Source: Flammulina velutipes (lineage: Eukaryota; Basidiomycota; Agaricomycetes; Agaricales; Physalacriaceae). From it: a stretch of DNA of 64,000 nt. The DNA is taken from positions 682,001 to 746,000 of the forward strand of contig CM022369.1 in NCBI GenBank assembly GCA_011800155.1, written 5' to 3'. Below, in pieces: positions 22,253-36,367 of the stretch (positions are counted from its first letter, which is position 1; each line of letters starts with the position of its first letter). The position numbers and the translations under genes are program-made. The notes beneath the pieces are model-generated. The model worked only from the letters and a program-made list of their open reading frames with translations. It did no database searches and was not told where the DNA came from.

Positions 22253-25200
22253 ATGGACAGTCGTCAACGCGAATATTCCCGCAGAGGATTCTCCATATAC
22301 GTCCATTTGCCCTCAATCGCGAGTGCCACACTGATATTTCTTTTGTGGTAATTACTAGTCATCAAAAAGTGGTCGCGGAAATCGATTTCTCGGGAAGCAT
22401 ATGGGTACGGTGGCCGCGCGATTTCTCGCACATGCGTTCTCACCGTCTTGCTTCCAGGGATACACGGAAATCACAATCACGCCTACCAGCGGCGATTTGA
22501 AGACGATATATCTCAATTCTCGACATTGCAGTGCGTGTTATGCTCGTGTTCCCCATATTAAGCGCCCTGCTCATGTCCGCCCCTACAGCGATTCATTCGG
22601 TGCTCGTGGGCTCGCATGACGCCGATTTTTCTATAACGGATCCTATATCGAATATAACTATTGGATCCCAACCGGACGACGCTAAAAACTCTCACTTCCA
22701 CCCAGAGCTCAAGAGGAAGCTGTTCTCTGCGTTTCAGGAAGGCGACGATGGAGAGTTGGCTATTGCAATACCCAAGGAAGTCTCGCTGAAACATGCCCCA
22801 AATCCCTATGCAATGGGAGTTTTCGGTGACGGTACGTTGCCTATGGCGCTCTAAATGCAACGATGATTTTAAACGAATTGCAGTTGCAACTCCTGAGCCA
22901 CAGACCCCGGGAATGTCTCAACCTCTACACAACACTCAAGAGTTTGCCACGTTGGTTGTCAAGGTCACATACAGCCTCAAGAGCCCCCCTGATGGTATTG
23001 AGTTTGTGCTTCCCAATGATAATCACCCATATGTGCGTCTACATATCCCATTTGCTTTGTGAGCGATACTCATCTTAAATACAGCGTGTCCCTCATGCAT
23101 ATACCACACCTTCATCGCCAGACTCTGCCAGGTGTTGGGTACCTTGCTTCGACAGCATCAGCGAGAAGTGCACTTGGGAGTTCGAATTTGTCGTACCTCG
23201 ATATCTTGAAGATATAGATGAGACCTTGGACGAAGAACCGACAGACCTGTCTCCTACTCTTGTGATTTGTAGTGGGGAGCTTGTTGAACAGGTGCGAGAT
23301 ATCAGTATTCATACGACCGTAGCTCACTATACCAGGTTGCACATCCTTATAACTCACACAAGACCATATTCACCTTCTCTCAAGCCGTACTCACTTCTGT
23401 CCACCACATCGCGTGGGCTGCTGGCCCATTCCATCTACTCAATATCCCACCGGACAATTTGTCGGACGAGACCTCTTCTGGATCCCAACCTCCGATTTAC
23501 GCCTTCTGTCTGCCTGGACATGAAGCATGGTTAGCTTCCACTACAAGCGTGCTCCGCCCAGCGATGACCTCATTCACTACCGAATACCACTCGTATCCTT
23601 TCGGGTCATACAAAGTGGTCTTCGTGGACGAGCTGCCGGTGCAAAGATTTGATAGCTCTACGCTCTCATTGATGACAGTTGATATGCTGCATGGTGATGA
23701 CGCGATAGAACAAGCTATCGAGTCTCGACAGCTTCTCAGTCACGCCCTCGCTTGTCAATGGGCTGGTATAAGCATCCAACCGAAAGCTTGGGCAGACACA
23801 TGGCTTGTCAACGGATTGGCGCTCTACATCACTGGTCTATTCCTTCGAAAGCTTTTTGGTAACAACGAATATCGTTTTCGGCTCAAGAAGGATATGCAAC
23901 GAGTGCTGGAGAGGGACAATGGCTCAATGCATCCGATATGCCAACCGCACGTTTATGAGCCTCCTGATCCCAGTTCCCTTCCCTTTATCAACCTGAAGGC
24001 GCCTTTGGTTCTCCATCTTTTGGATAGACGGTTAGGCAAATCCGGGACCTCACTAGGATTGAGCAGAGTCTTGCCCAAGATCTTTCTTTCTGCAATCAGC
24101 GGGGAGATGGTCAACAATGTCATTTCAACACATTCTTTCCTACGGACATGCCGCAAAGTTAGTGGTGTAGATTTGCGCACTTTTGCGTCGCAGTGGATCT
24201 ATGGCAGTGGCTGTCCTGCGTTCGGAGTGTCGGCGACGTTCAATAGGAAGAAGATGGCAGTCGAGATCACGATGCGGCAAGAGAGTCCTGCATATAAGGT
24301 ACACGAGAACAACGAAGTAAACAAGCTTCTCTTGAAACCTGTTGCTTTCTTCGAGGTGACTTTCTTGCCCTTTAGGAATCGCGATGACTGACAGTAGTCG
24401 CTAGGGGACTATGACAATCCGGATTCACGAGGCCGACGGCACGCCATACGAGCACGTTCTAGATATTCGGTCACCTTTCAAGCGCTACGAAGTGCCTTTC
24501 AATACCAAGTACAAGCGTGTTCGTCGTAATACGAAGCGATACTTGGCACGTCAGGCCGCTGCCCAGGCCGCTGCGGAAGGTGACGCTGAAGCAGCTGAAG
24601 CCATGGGCATGGTGGATATGGGCTTTGGTCTGGATATCTGGGAAAAGGAAAAGGAACGTGAGAACTGGAAGGTTGCTGATTGGACTGAGGAAGACGAAAA
24701 CATGATGAGCGGGGCAACATATGAATGGATTCGCATGGATGCTGATTTCGAGTGGATCGCGAACTTGAATTTCGAGCAGCCTGATTTCATGTGGGTTTCC
24801 CAGCTGCAGCGAGATCGGGATGTGGTAGCGCAGCTCGAGGTATGAATTTTTATAGTCATATTTTGCCTACGTTGACGCCTTTCTGCAGGCAATAAATGCG
24901 TTGTCGAAACAACCGACGGCAATTGTCTCAAGTACACTTACGAAGACCGTTCTAGTGTCAAATTATCATTACCGTATTCGCTGCGAGGCAGCTAGTGCTT
25001 TGGTTCAGGTGAGGGCGACACTCGACTGTGATATCTTATGCTAATATTCGTTTTAGTGTGCCATCCGGAAACTTGATTTCCTCGGATTGTTTCACTTGTT
25101 CAAATTATTTCTGCGATACTGTTACGAACCGGAAGACTCTAATCAAGACCTGTTTACGCACACCTATGTGCCGAAGCCCAACGACTTCACGGACTTGTCT

Positions 25201-28200
25201 GAGTACTTCGTCCGAAAGGTAACGGTCATTGTCGTACTTCTGTGGTACATATAGTTAACCAAACCTCCAGACCTTGGTTGTTGCCATTTCCAAGATTCGG
25301 TTCGAGAATGGGAAGTCACCATCTGTTGTTCGGCAATTTCTCATCGATCAACTGAAATACAACGACAATACTGCCAATCCAGTACGCCCTCCTGTTCATC
25401 CTTCCTACGCTCAAAGCTTACTTTTCCCTCAAGTTCTCTGATGGGTTCTACATTTGTACCCTCATCACGGCTGCGGCATGTGCAACTGTGTCTACAGCTG
25501 CCCCGGAAAAGGCAGAGTTGCTCCCTTTGGAAGTGCGTTCAGAGCACAACGCAGAAGACCAACAGCTGTTGAAGGATATATCTGGTGAAATTGAGCGATA
25601 CCTGAGCATGGATAGACTCATTCCCTCCACGCACAACATTGTCACCATCGCTGTCTTGGAGTTCTACCTCATTCTGGGCGTTGCTGGTCTCATGCCAAAC
25701 ACTCAGACCATATTTTTCACTACAGCCAGGTAACGTTATCCTGATCCCAGAGTCATTTTTGACGTTTTGGCTGACAAGTTGTAGATACGGGAACTACACG
25801 CCAGTCCGCATTGCAGCTTTTGATGGTCTCTTCCTCACCAAGTGGTACTCCCCTCCAATCATGCGATACATCTTGGCCGTTATTTCGCATGATCCCTCGC
25901 GTATTATTCGACGACATGTTGCACGCAGTGCTTGCCAAAGTCTCGCCATTTTGGTGCAGATGGGCGAAATCAAGGCGAATTCGAAGGAGAGCGAGACTTT
26001 GCTTATTGAAGAAGACGGGTCTGTGCCAGAGAAGAACAAAGAGGCTAAGAAGAATGAGATGGACGCCATGATTCGGGCTCTCCGAAAGGAAAGGGAAGTC
26101 GGAAAGAACGAAGTGTTACGAGAGTTTATCATGGCAATCGCTATGTATGCTACATCTCCTTTCCGCAATATCTTCTCTGACCACTGTTTAGGGCGCCAGA
26201 TGTTGATTATGATGTGCGATGGGCCATCCTCAAACTCGCGGACATGCTTATACGCCCAGTCAACGAGGAGCCCCCCAAGTTCTCTTTGCACATTCCCTTG
26301 CCTCCGCCAACTCCGGTCACTGAAACACCGCCTGTTCTACCACGAGTGTCGATCAAACCTCAGCGCAAAGCCAGTGTAGTGGCGAATCCCGCCAACAGTC
26401 CTCTCATTCCTATCAGTCTCCCAGCCAAGATCAAACTTTCAAACGGTAATTCTACTCGTGATATCAGCACTCCGCGTGCTTCCCCTCCGCCAACTTTGCG
26501 CTTGCCAGGTGTGGCACACGCTCCAAAGAAATCGGGTGGTTTTGTTGTTCCTGCGCCGCCACAGCCAACAAAGCCGAGTAGACCGAAGGGTCGTCCACCT
26601 ACGAAGAATGGATCTTCGAAAACTGCCCCCCCGAAGAATCAATCGGCCGGAATGACAATCATGGACCTCAAAGCATCTCGGAATGCGCTGAAAAAGATCA
26701 AGTCCAACAAGCACGCCGCGGCATTCTTGCAGCCTGTTGATCCCATTCGTGATCATGCTCCAAAGTTAGTGGATGTTCATCTTCGACTTCCTTGTTCTAA
26801 CGACGATTAGTTATTTCGACATCATCAAGGATCCAATGGATCTTGGTACAATGTCCGCAAAATTGGAGGCCAAGATGTACAAGGACAGATTCGAATTCCA
26901 GACAGACTTCCGTATCATGATTGCGAATGCGAAGCACTACAACTCGCCTGGGAGTTTTGTGCACAACGCCGCTATTTCGTTAGAGGTCACATTTGACAAA
27001 CGTGAGTCTCCTTCGTTTCCAAAGAGATACCAGGCCTCAACGACAGCCTAGAATGGTCCATTATCAACAAAACTCTGGAAGCTGCTGACAAGTCTAATGC
27101 TGCCAATGCTTTACCTGCACCCCGCTTGCCGAGCCCTCCTCACATTCGTGAACGAGCACCGGCACCCCGTGTCATCCCTCCAGTTCCCAAAGCCAAATTT
27201 TCACCTCCACCCTCGAAGGCTCCCGACCTTCCTCGCCCAAGCATCAAGATCAAGCTTAGTTCGAATATTCCTAAGGAGAAGGAGAGGCCCAAACCTCGTG
27301 TTCTCAAAGTCAATATTGCCACGCCTGTCGAAGACCCACCTCCGCCCCCTTATGTCGACGATGGATCAGCAGACCTTTTAGAGGAGGTATTGGCCATCGA
27401 ACGGGAAAAGGACGAAGAAAAACAACGCTCCCATCAGTCCAGAGTCATCATGAATGGCACCTCTGCTTCCAAACGCAAGATACGTAGTCCTGCAGACGAT
27501 GACGCCCTTCTTGATTTAGCGTCGCCTGCTAAGAAGGAGAAGCATAATAAGAGCCCGCCTCTTCCTCCTGTTGCGTCGTCTAGCAGGCTCGTTATCCCTA
27601 TTCCCCCGAAGAGTACTACGCCGAAAAGTGCATCGACAAAGAACTCTACACCCGTCCTGAAGCTTAAACGTGACAAGGAGAAGGTGAAGGTGCCGACACC
27701 GACATCGACATCGACGCCAATGCCGACGCCGACGCCTGTACCCGTTGAACATCGCCCTTCGCCGCGCCCAAAGCCCTCCGCCAAGGGCAAGGAGAAAGAG
27801 GATGTTCGATCCTCGCGCGACGCGTATCCGCAAAAAACGAAACACTCCAAGCCGACACCGACCGCACCTACGCCGATTAATGTCAAGAAATGTCGCGATC
27901 TCGTCAAGTCAATCCAAAAGTTACCAGAAGCCATATTTTTCGGGCGACCCGTCGATCCCGTCCTTGACGGATGCTCTGAGTATGTTTCCACTGGCATATG
28001 GTTACCGAGGACTGACCATTTACTCAATCAGTTATTTCCAAGAGGTTCATCATCCTATGGATTTCGGCACCATGTTGACGAAGCTCGGGCAAGGCGAGTA
28101 CGACACGATGGAAGATTTCAAGGCCGACTTCGATTTGACGATGTCGAACTGTTTATCTTACAATCCAGCAACGACTGAGCCTCACGAATGTGCCAAGGTT

Positions 28201-28703
28201 GTCCAGGCAGCATTTGAGCGAGAATGGCCTAAACTGTTGGAGCGGAAGCTCTCGTGGGGAGAGAAGCGTGGCATGCAAGGTGTCATGACAAACTTGGTCA
28301 AGGATCCTCTGTAGGCTTGCCGTCTTTCTAAATCTGAGCGCCTTTCTCACCTGTCCATTATAGCTCCTTCATATTCCGAGATCCAGTAGATCCCGTGCTC
28401 TTAGGCATTCCAACCTATTTCGACGTCATTCCCAAGAAGAATGCTCGCGATTTACGGATGATTCGGAGCAAGCTGGATGCCGACAAGTACGAGAGTGTTC
28501 AGGCATTCGAGGCCGACATGACTCTTATGACCGACAACGCCATCCTTTTCAATGGGATTGATTCGGAAGTCGGGAAAGTCGCTGTTCTTCTTCACCGTAA
28601 GATCAAAGAGGCTATCGACGGTTGGAATTCAAGTCAACTGAAGAAGCGGAAAGATAATGATAAAGGGACGTCCCAGCCTAATAAGAAGGCGAAGCTTGTT
28701 TGA
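22253..28703 (+). CDS. TAF2: TFIID subunit TAF2 with three C-terminal bromodomains
   Basis: TAF2 helps TFIID bind the Initiator. Securely placed exons: 22359-22404, 22458-22530, 22589-22831, 22884-23032, 23085-23291, 23336-24355, 24405-24839, 24889-25008, 25057-25218, 25271-25381, 25434-25729, 25785-26144, 26192-26764, 26811-27001, 27052-27979, 28032-28310, 28364-28703, about 1,843 codons. The N-terminal part is the M1-aminopeptidase-like fold, catalytically dead: the HExxH position reads LSHALACQWAG and the downstream Glu motif is WLVNGLALY. After a Pro/Lys-rich linker come bromodomains at about 26.7-27.1, 27.9-28.3 and 28.36-28.65 kb. Acetyl-lysine-binding Asn is present in NAKHYN, NCLSYN and NAILFN; the third has a divergent ZA loop. 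The start is unresolved: the ATG at 22253 gives a plausible RRGFSI peptide but no canonical intron joins it in frame to HQKVVAEIDFSG. Confidence 0.9.
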
Positions 28704-28844
28704 ATGGACTGTAGAGTACAAGAACTGATACTGTAGCATATATATAGGGTATGATATTGCGTCTGGGTAATAATTGCAAGGTGATATGTGTTCAGAGAAA
28801 GAGCAGGCATTATAATACATGTTGAAAACAGATTCAAATATTCA

Positions 28845-31800
28845 TCACCAATCGGGCCACAACTCCACCAGACTGTTTGAGTCTTCTTCTGGCACATCCT
28901 TTTGTTTAACCCAGCGATCAGGAATCTGAATGGTTGTGAGAAGTGTCAGAGGAGGAAACCAATGCAACACACCAAAGGAAAATAACGTTCCATCGCGCTG
29001 ATGAATCGCTGACGGTAGGATCTAGGTGTTACGATAGTCGGTTCACCTCGACCTGCGCCCCAAGCAGATTCCTTGACCCAACTCTCCAACTTCTTGTCCC
29101 ACGTATAGGTACGGATATAGTCTGTATTCAAAGGTTATTTCCATGTGACATAGACCGATACAATGTCTTACCAACTATTCCAACCACAAGTTCGTTATTC
29201 TGGCTATCCACCTGTTAACCGTAAGCGATCGTAGGTACCGTAGTGCGATAACCTACTCCGCAAACGAGAGAATAATCCATGACGTTGATATCTGCAAGGA
29301 ACTTGCTATCGTTGTAGAGTGCGCCTCTCAATATACGTTTCGAATGTTCTCTTAAGTAGAAAGGCGAAAGGTGTGCGCCTATATTCCGTCAATCATACGT
29401 CTTAACGAGAAGGAAAACAACTCACTCTGAACAAGATTTTCATCCAGCAGCACCTCGTTCTCTCTGCCAGTCGATTGCACATGTCTGTTACGAGTTGATC
29501 CCTTCAAGTCATAGATCTGATAGAACATTTAGGACTCTCGCACAGCGTATGACATGGATACCCACCTTGGAAAAACGACGGTCATAGAATAGATTTTCCA
29601 TGACAAGCAAATTCATCTGTGTAGACTTAGCCTTCGCGTGTCCCGAATCGTGATCAGTCGTCCTGAAAGTGAGCTTGTAGATACCGAACACTTTCGCCAA
29701 CAATGTAGGTCGCTAAACTGAATGAGAAGACTGTGAGCAAGGCATCCTGCGAGAACTCACGTCGGCTGCTACAGCAGAAGACATGTAGTCAAAGTATGCA
29801 GGCGCAAATGTCTCCATGGTTTGTAGCTCGGAGCGAGACATTTCTTTGGCGATGAAGCGATCGTCTCAAAGAATGTTAGACACGTAAGGTTGAAAGAAAG
29901 AGCAAACTATACCTCGAGTCTTAAGAAAAGCAGATCCAGATTTGCCGCCAGTCGCGTTCCACTTGACACAGCGAGCAAGGGACTCGATCATACTCTTTTC
30001 ACAATCATACGTCCGTCGTAAAGCATCAAATTGCTCGGGGTACAGCACGGTACAGCTGATAGTCAAGCCGCCACTCTCAAAAGCTACCGATCGTCAGATA
30101 TGGGGAAAAGCCGGGAGAGAGATGAACACACAGATAGCCCAGGGCAACTTCGACGACGGCACTTTCAAGTCCTCTGTGGGATCAGCAAGCTCCGCAGCGT
30201 CGACGTTAACAACACCCCATGTTGAAGTGGACTCAGCGACTGAATGGTCATCTGGCATGAATGCTTCACTTCCATCAGGCAATCGCACTTCTCTCGCAAT
30301 ACGCTTCTCAACTCGTGACCGTGTCAACATATCTCGATATTGTGGAGAGCTAGATTGAGGTAAGAATATTATGAACAATACTTCGGGATAAATGACTTAC
30401 TTGAGAGCTAGCGCAATGATCGACGTGGGTTCATCCGTTCTCACCACCATGGACGAGTCACGAAAAATATGCTCCGGGTCGTTGATAAGGTCATCTCCCT
30501 CAGCAGAGCTGCGTGATGCGGGGGGAGGTTGCAGCCAAAACCCCGAGAGTGCCTTTAGGATAGAATTGCGTTCTGTCCCAGAACTAGTTTCTATGTCAGA
30601 CTGTGGTGGTGTCAAAGACAAATGATCTATCTTCATCGATGCAAGAAATGGTGAGGGGGGTAGAGATATTGGGCCTGGCTGAGTAGTTGGACGACTAGCT
30701 TCCTGTGCGGCAGGGTGTATTTCGTCAGTGGTTGGCGGAGCTGTCTTGGGAGGCATGTTCTGTTTCTGCGATACATCCTCCGAGGATTCGGATTGCTTGA
30801 TTAGTTCTGCGACTGACGGCTCATCATTTCCGTCCCCCTCATCATCGGCCTCGCTGCTGGAACTTGAGCTCTCTGATTCGTCGTTGATAGCGTCCTTAAT
30901 GCTCTCCAATACTTCGACACGAGCACGTGCGTTCGTGACTGGCCGCGCTCTTCTACCTCTGATGACGTTGTATTTCCGGCGTTCTGCGTCACGATTAATC
31001 CTCTCGAAATGTTTCGCCATGGTCGAAACCTTTCCTCCCGGTGTTACCGATTGTCTACGGAATGTAGACTTTGCTCCTGCGCTGGATGTCGGTCGCGAGG
31101 GTGATTTTACGTCTTTGGGACGATTGAGAAGACGGGATTTTGCACCCTTAGGGCCCATGGCCACCGCTGCCTTGACGCTCCCCGTTGGCGGAGGTGAAGA
31201 CGGTCGAGAGAATCTGAGCTCTTTTCCTCTACCACTTGCTGATCGCTTTTCAGGTGACGGCATCCTCGAAGACTCTCGAGATTCCATCACGCCAGCGCTA
31301 GCCAAGGGAGCCGGAATGCGAGAGCCAGAAGGTTGTGGCCCTTGTCCAAGGGAACGTCTGGAATGTGTGATGTACCGAGGTGCCACGTTGGCGGCGTAAC
31401 CTTGTTCGAAATCGGAAGTGGATGTCTTCTTCGCCAGGGTTCGGTGCCTGCTCTTACCACGATTGGCGTGTCGGAGAACGGGAGGAGAGGTATATTCTTG
31501 ATCACTCTCCGAAACCACAATGCGAGGTGCAAGAGCAGTTTTAGCTAAATCCTGTACCCCTTGAGGCGGTAAGAAATCTTGGTACTTCCTTACCAGCTCA
31601 GCAACACTCGGATGTGGCTCAGAGCGGCGAGGGAGCCTAGACGCTAGCTGTGTTCTTTGATCGAACTGGGATATGACAATTATCAGCGCAATGCTACTTC
31701 ACAGAGACTATACAACTCACCAGTCGAGGGGAGGTTGGTCGTGGTAATGCATTCTCTTCCCGAGTGACACCAATTGTAGAGTCTGAATCAGGATCCTTGT

Positions 31801-34800
31801 CCTTATTCTTCTCAATGCCCCCCTTTCCAGCTTCAATCCCCTCTGAATTCGCGTCTTCGTCCTTCTCCAATGCAGGGGCTAGGCGCTCATGTAGGCCTTG
31901 TTTGTCATTTTTGGGCTGAATGTCCGTAGGTTGTTGTTCGATAGGTCCCTCAATCACTTGAGAATCGGTCGGGCTAGGCTTCTCAGAACTGGTAGCCGTT
32001 TCCGTGGTAGTGCTTTCCGGCTCTGGTTCCGGCTCTGAAGCCTCGGAGGCGGACGAAGCGAATGAATCCCCTGTCACCCTCCGCGTTCTCAAAGGACCTT
32101 CTTCGGCCTCAGAGACGCTCGACGAAGGAAGATGTGGAGGGTCGAAAGCACCCGACAGCTCGTACCGTCTCGGCCACATCGCTCGGACGGAGCCAAAAGC
32201 TGATGTCCTCTTGCTGTTGCGGTCCATAGTTGGAGGCGCGCGGGGCTTTGGCAGTCTGTCGAAGTCCTGCTGCCAAGCGACGATTTTATCCTGGCGGTAC
32301 GATCTGACTTGGTTCAGAGCAAGGGTATCTGTCGGGCCAGACTCGCGATATACACGATTGATCAGCCGGCTGACATCTTCCCTCTCGAGCTCAGCACGGA
32401 ATATCAGGCTATTGATGTCCCCAAGGAGTCGAGCATCCCCATCCTCATCACCTGTAGCAGCATCGATGCTAATCAACTTGAGATCGTCTACCAAGCCCGT
32501 GTACCACACGATGTTCTTTTGATGTAGGGTTCTGAAGTCCATGTTCTTCAGATCCAGCTGTGTTTCTGGGCGCACGCGAATGCGGAAAGGTGGATAGACC
32601 ACTTCATGGAGAACGACAGGGTCGGTTTGAAACCGCACCGTCATACTCTTCGCCGCGAAATAGCGCACATGGTGCTGATAGATGTTATGCTGGCAACCAG
32701 CGCCTTGCACTAGCTTGACATCGGAAGGGTAGAAATGGAGTTCGAGGAACTTGGCGAACGAGTAACGCTGCATCTCCTCAGAGACCGGGATGAAGGGCGT
32801 AGCGGATCCACAGATACGACAAACGCTCCACGTCGTAATGAGATCCGGAGATGGGGCGTAATGTCTCCCAGTTATCTGACCGTCCCATTGTTCCACCGCC
32901 ACATATAGTTTTGTTTCGTTGTGCACGTAGACCTTGCAATGCCTCGCTATAGGTTGGTCGCATCCCTTTCCAACACAGATTGCCTTCGGGTCCAAGAATT
33001 GTACGAGTGTGTCCGTCACCGCCTTCTCAATGTACTGTCCGAGCGTGCAGTCGTTTTCGCCGTAGAATGTGATATACTGGATATGCGGCGCGAAGCATGC
33101 TCGGTGTTGGCCAAAGTCCGCTATAGGTACCATGTACTCCAGAAGATTGATGCACTGATACTTCTCCACTACGAAGTCGTCGTAATTCTTGCGAAGATAC
33201 CACTCCCAAATTCGACGATGCTCTTCGTGCTTGTGTTTAATCAAGCTGTATCTGCTTTGTAGAGCGATCTCGTTGGTCGTCTTTAGAGGTTCGAGGGGCT
33301 CCTCCGTCACAGTGTTCGTGACAGCAGATGCCAACATTGTAGAGGGTGTGTAGGGGAAGTAACTTGACTCAAGGTCTTTGGTAGGAGAGTATGGGCTGTT
33401 AGGCGTCAAGGGCAATATTATCGGTGGCAAGTTTTCAATTTGTTCATTGATATCCTCCACTTGTTCGTCTGGAGTCCGTTCGGGGGCTGAAACTGCAGTG
33501 ACCGTTGATGTAGTCGATTCCTGTTCGTGTTTGACCTGTACCATTTCCTCTTTGAGTATCACATCGTCCTCCCACGCCCGCTTGGCTGCCGCTAGTTCGA
33601 CATCCAGTTCTTTCATGCGACGGATGGGGTACGGAGGAGGGAACCTCAACGTTGCTGAGACGGAGATGAAAGTCTTGGTGTAAGGCTCGAGAGAGGCGTT
33701 GATACGCCTCGTTAACCGCAATTGTTCCGCATCCTCGTCAGGAAGATCCTCTTCATCCTCTTCCTCATGCGAGGTAGCACTCTGAGGTGGGAAAGAGTTT
33801 AGATCGGGGGTGGGAGTTGTCCCTCGAGGCGTAGCGACAGATGAGGTGGAGCCCAGGAGAGAAGATACGGATATGTTTCCTGTGTAGTGCCTGTGATGCG
33901 TAGGGGAAGTGGGGATAGCCTCAGAGTTGAAGTTGGGCAAGGTAATCACTGAATCCTTCCAGAGATGTGTCTCCAGCTTCAAATTGCGGACGATGAAAAT
34001 GAGGAACCTGGTGACTTTCTTGATCCTCCGTAAAGTCGCGATATCGTCTCCACGCAGGATGATGGTACATCCCATGTCATGACTACATCCTTCAAAGCGC
34101 ATGTACGATTTGCGACGGCCAGGTATGAGAGGATGATCGAACGTCTGCACCCGATAGCGTGAACAATGGCCAAGTCTTGGCTCCAGCGCGAGTTTGTCCA
34201 TAGATGAGAACACATCGCCCTGCGTCATCCTGGCCACCACCGAGATTGCGGATGATTTCACAGTGCGAGCCACAGCGATATTGTATCCCGCCAGTGCCTC
34301 CAATGCGATTCGTGACACAGATTTCTCCACTAATACGACATGTGGGCGCAAAGCAGCGATGCGGGAGGACAAGTTGCCGAGATATTCCTTTTCTTGCCGT
34401 ACGATCTGCCCAAAATGAACGTATTGCCCTTCCACACGCGAAAACTCCAGGGGGAATGTAACGAGCATTACACGAGGATTGCGCTGTGACCGAGACATTT
34501 GCTTGTGTGCAACGTTTTTCGTTATTACCACGCCATCGACGTATTCAGAATCGCTGGGGGCGCCACCTGGGATTTTCTTTATCTTCACGTAGCGTCGAAC
34601 GTCCATGTCTTCGCCTTGCTTGTGGGGAAGTGTGGTGAAAGTCAACTCTCGCGCGATCCGAAGGGCAAGCTTCAAAAGAGTCTCTTCCCATTCCTTGACA
34701 TTTGGTATTTGCTCGCTGGAAAGCATCTGCCTGAGCATGATCTTCAGGTGCAACATCGAAGTGAGATTGAGCTCTTGAGCATAACTATGAAAAGGTTAGA

Positions 34801-36367
34801 TCGAAGCTGTAGGGCAGGTATTGGTGGCATACGCTGTGCTCTCTCTCCTTGTCCTCCATCCCGGCTCTACAGCAGGTGCGAAGTTATCCAGCCTGCTAGG
34901 AACACGACTCCGAATGAAAGGTGTCGCTGCGTCGAATTCGGCATATGAATTGAATCGGGATCTGAGTCGGTCTCCTGGGCTTTCACCATGCTCAGGCGAT
35001 CCCATCGGGAATTGGATAGAGCTCTTGGTCCCATTGTCATCGATCATCATGGGGAAGTCGATGGGAGCCCTCATGGGATGACCATTGGGCGACCCGTCGC
35101 TATCAAATAAATCCACCGCCTCCTCGTCCGCGAGCGCGCGCCTGAAAGGGACAACGTTCTCCCCAGTGACCTCCCATATACCATCATCTCTCTCCCGGAG
35201 GCGAGGCGTAATCGGCCGTGAGCCAAATAGACTGTCGTCAGAACCTGATATCGGCCTCTTCGTCTCTGCTATAGAGTACAAGTTGAATGGCTCGTCTGTA
35301 CGTCCGAAGAGTTGCGACGCGGCAAAAGGGGATTGTGGATGATGCGCCAAACCCATTTCAGCACCAAGTTGGTGGGCAGGAAATGAGGTCGCTGTAGATA
35401 TTATAGAGCGGCGATCGTCATCATCCTCATCGTCGACTTTGGCAAGCTTTTCGAGACATAGGTTGCACACTCTGACCATCCCATCATGTCCAAACCTCGA
35501 TCCCTTGATTATGTTTGAAGCGCAGCGAGAGCAGAATATTTGTCCTGGTAACGCGTGAGATGCATAGGCGTAGAATGATGGAAGCCATACCACAGATCCT
35601 ACAATGATGCTTCCGTCGCCACGTTGTGAATATACTCTTGCAGTCGTAGCACTCCCTACAGTTCTCATCGTCCATCCAATAATCCCTTGAAAGCCCTGGA
35701 CAGCTTTAGTACTTGAAACCTCTCTAATTATACAACACGCACCTTCTCCTCGTATCCTGCGAATAACTTTGGAAACGGAACCAGACCGGTGTAGACTGCC
35801 AGACGTTTTGATACTTCGTGCATCGTCCTGGATTGGGAATCCTGGGATAGATGTACCAAATATGCCTCCGTCACCCGATGACTCGTAGCTGGGTGAATAG
35901 AACATCCCATTTCGCGATGGAGAGCGGTCGTAGTCCGCACTATAAGTGGGTAACTCCGACTGCGCGGGGGTGAGAGAAACTAGTGGTGGGGCAGGGTTGG
36001 ACGTAACGGTGGCAAAAGGGTGAGGTCTTTCCGAGCCAGAATGTTTGGAAGAGAAGCTGGATTGCTGGGTGAGGGTATGTGAAGGGCGTCTTGCTTCCTG
36101 GCCCATGGTATTGTTGGTCCCATTGGAGCCTACGGCACTGGGAGAGGCAGGAGAAGAGGCCAGTGGTATAAAGGAATTCTTGACTCTGGAGAGGAGAGAT
36201 GTGACGATGGCGTACGACGACTGGTCATCCTCGTCCTCCTGTAGAAAGTTGAAAGACGTAAGGCTCGTGACATCATCTGCAGCTTTAGTAGTAGTACTGC
36301 TCCGCGAGCGGTTGACTGGGCTTCCTATACCAGATATAACTGGCGAAGACGCTTGGGAGCTAGTCAT
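28845..36367 (-). CDS. FAB1: 1-phosphatidylinositol-3-phosphate 5-kinase (FAB1/PIKfyve)
   Basis: Makes PI(3,5)P2 on vacuole and endosome membranes. Fourteen exons (35743-36367, 35591-35695, 34833-35544, 31721-34784, 30401-31665, 30132-30349, 29913-30083, 29761-29864, 29566-29712, 29426-29516, 29257-29378, 29172-29211, 28973-29121, 28845-28925) give 2,297 aa. A FYVE zinc finger at about 210-280 has [17 protein letters not shown] and RVCNLC. A TCP-1/chaperonin-like domain follows in the large exon, with LILRGDD-type text (CTIILRGDD). Next comes the Fab1-specific Cys-rich domain ([14 protein letters not shown]). The C-terminal PIP-kinase domain (about 1925-2297) has [29 protein letters not shown] and the catalytic INVMDYSL. 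A Ser-rich acidic linker separates the parts. It converges on TAF2 (141 bp between stops) and lies downstream of REV1 on the same strand. Confidence 0.95.

Noticed and set aside
30728..31399. 223-codon ORF on + strand
   Set aside because: Antisense shadow of the Ser/Arg-rich linker exon of FAB1; compositional mirror with no domain.
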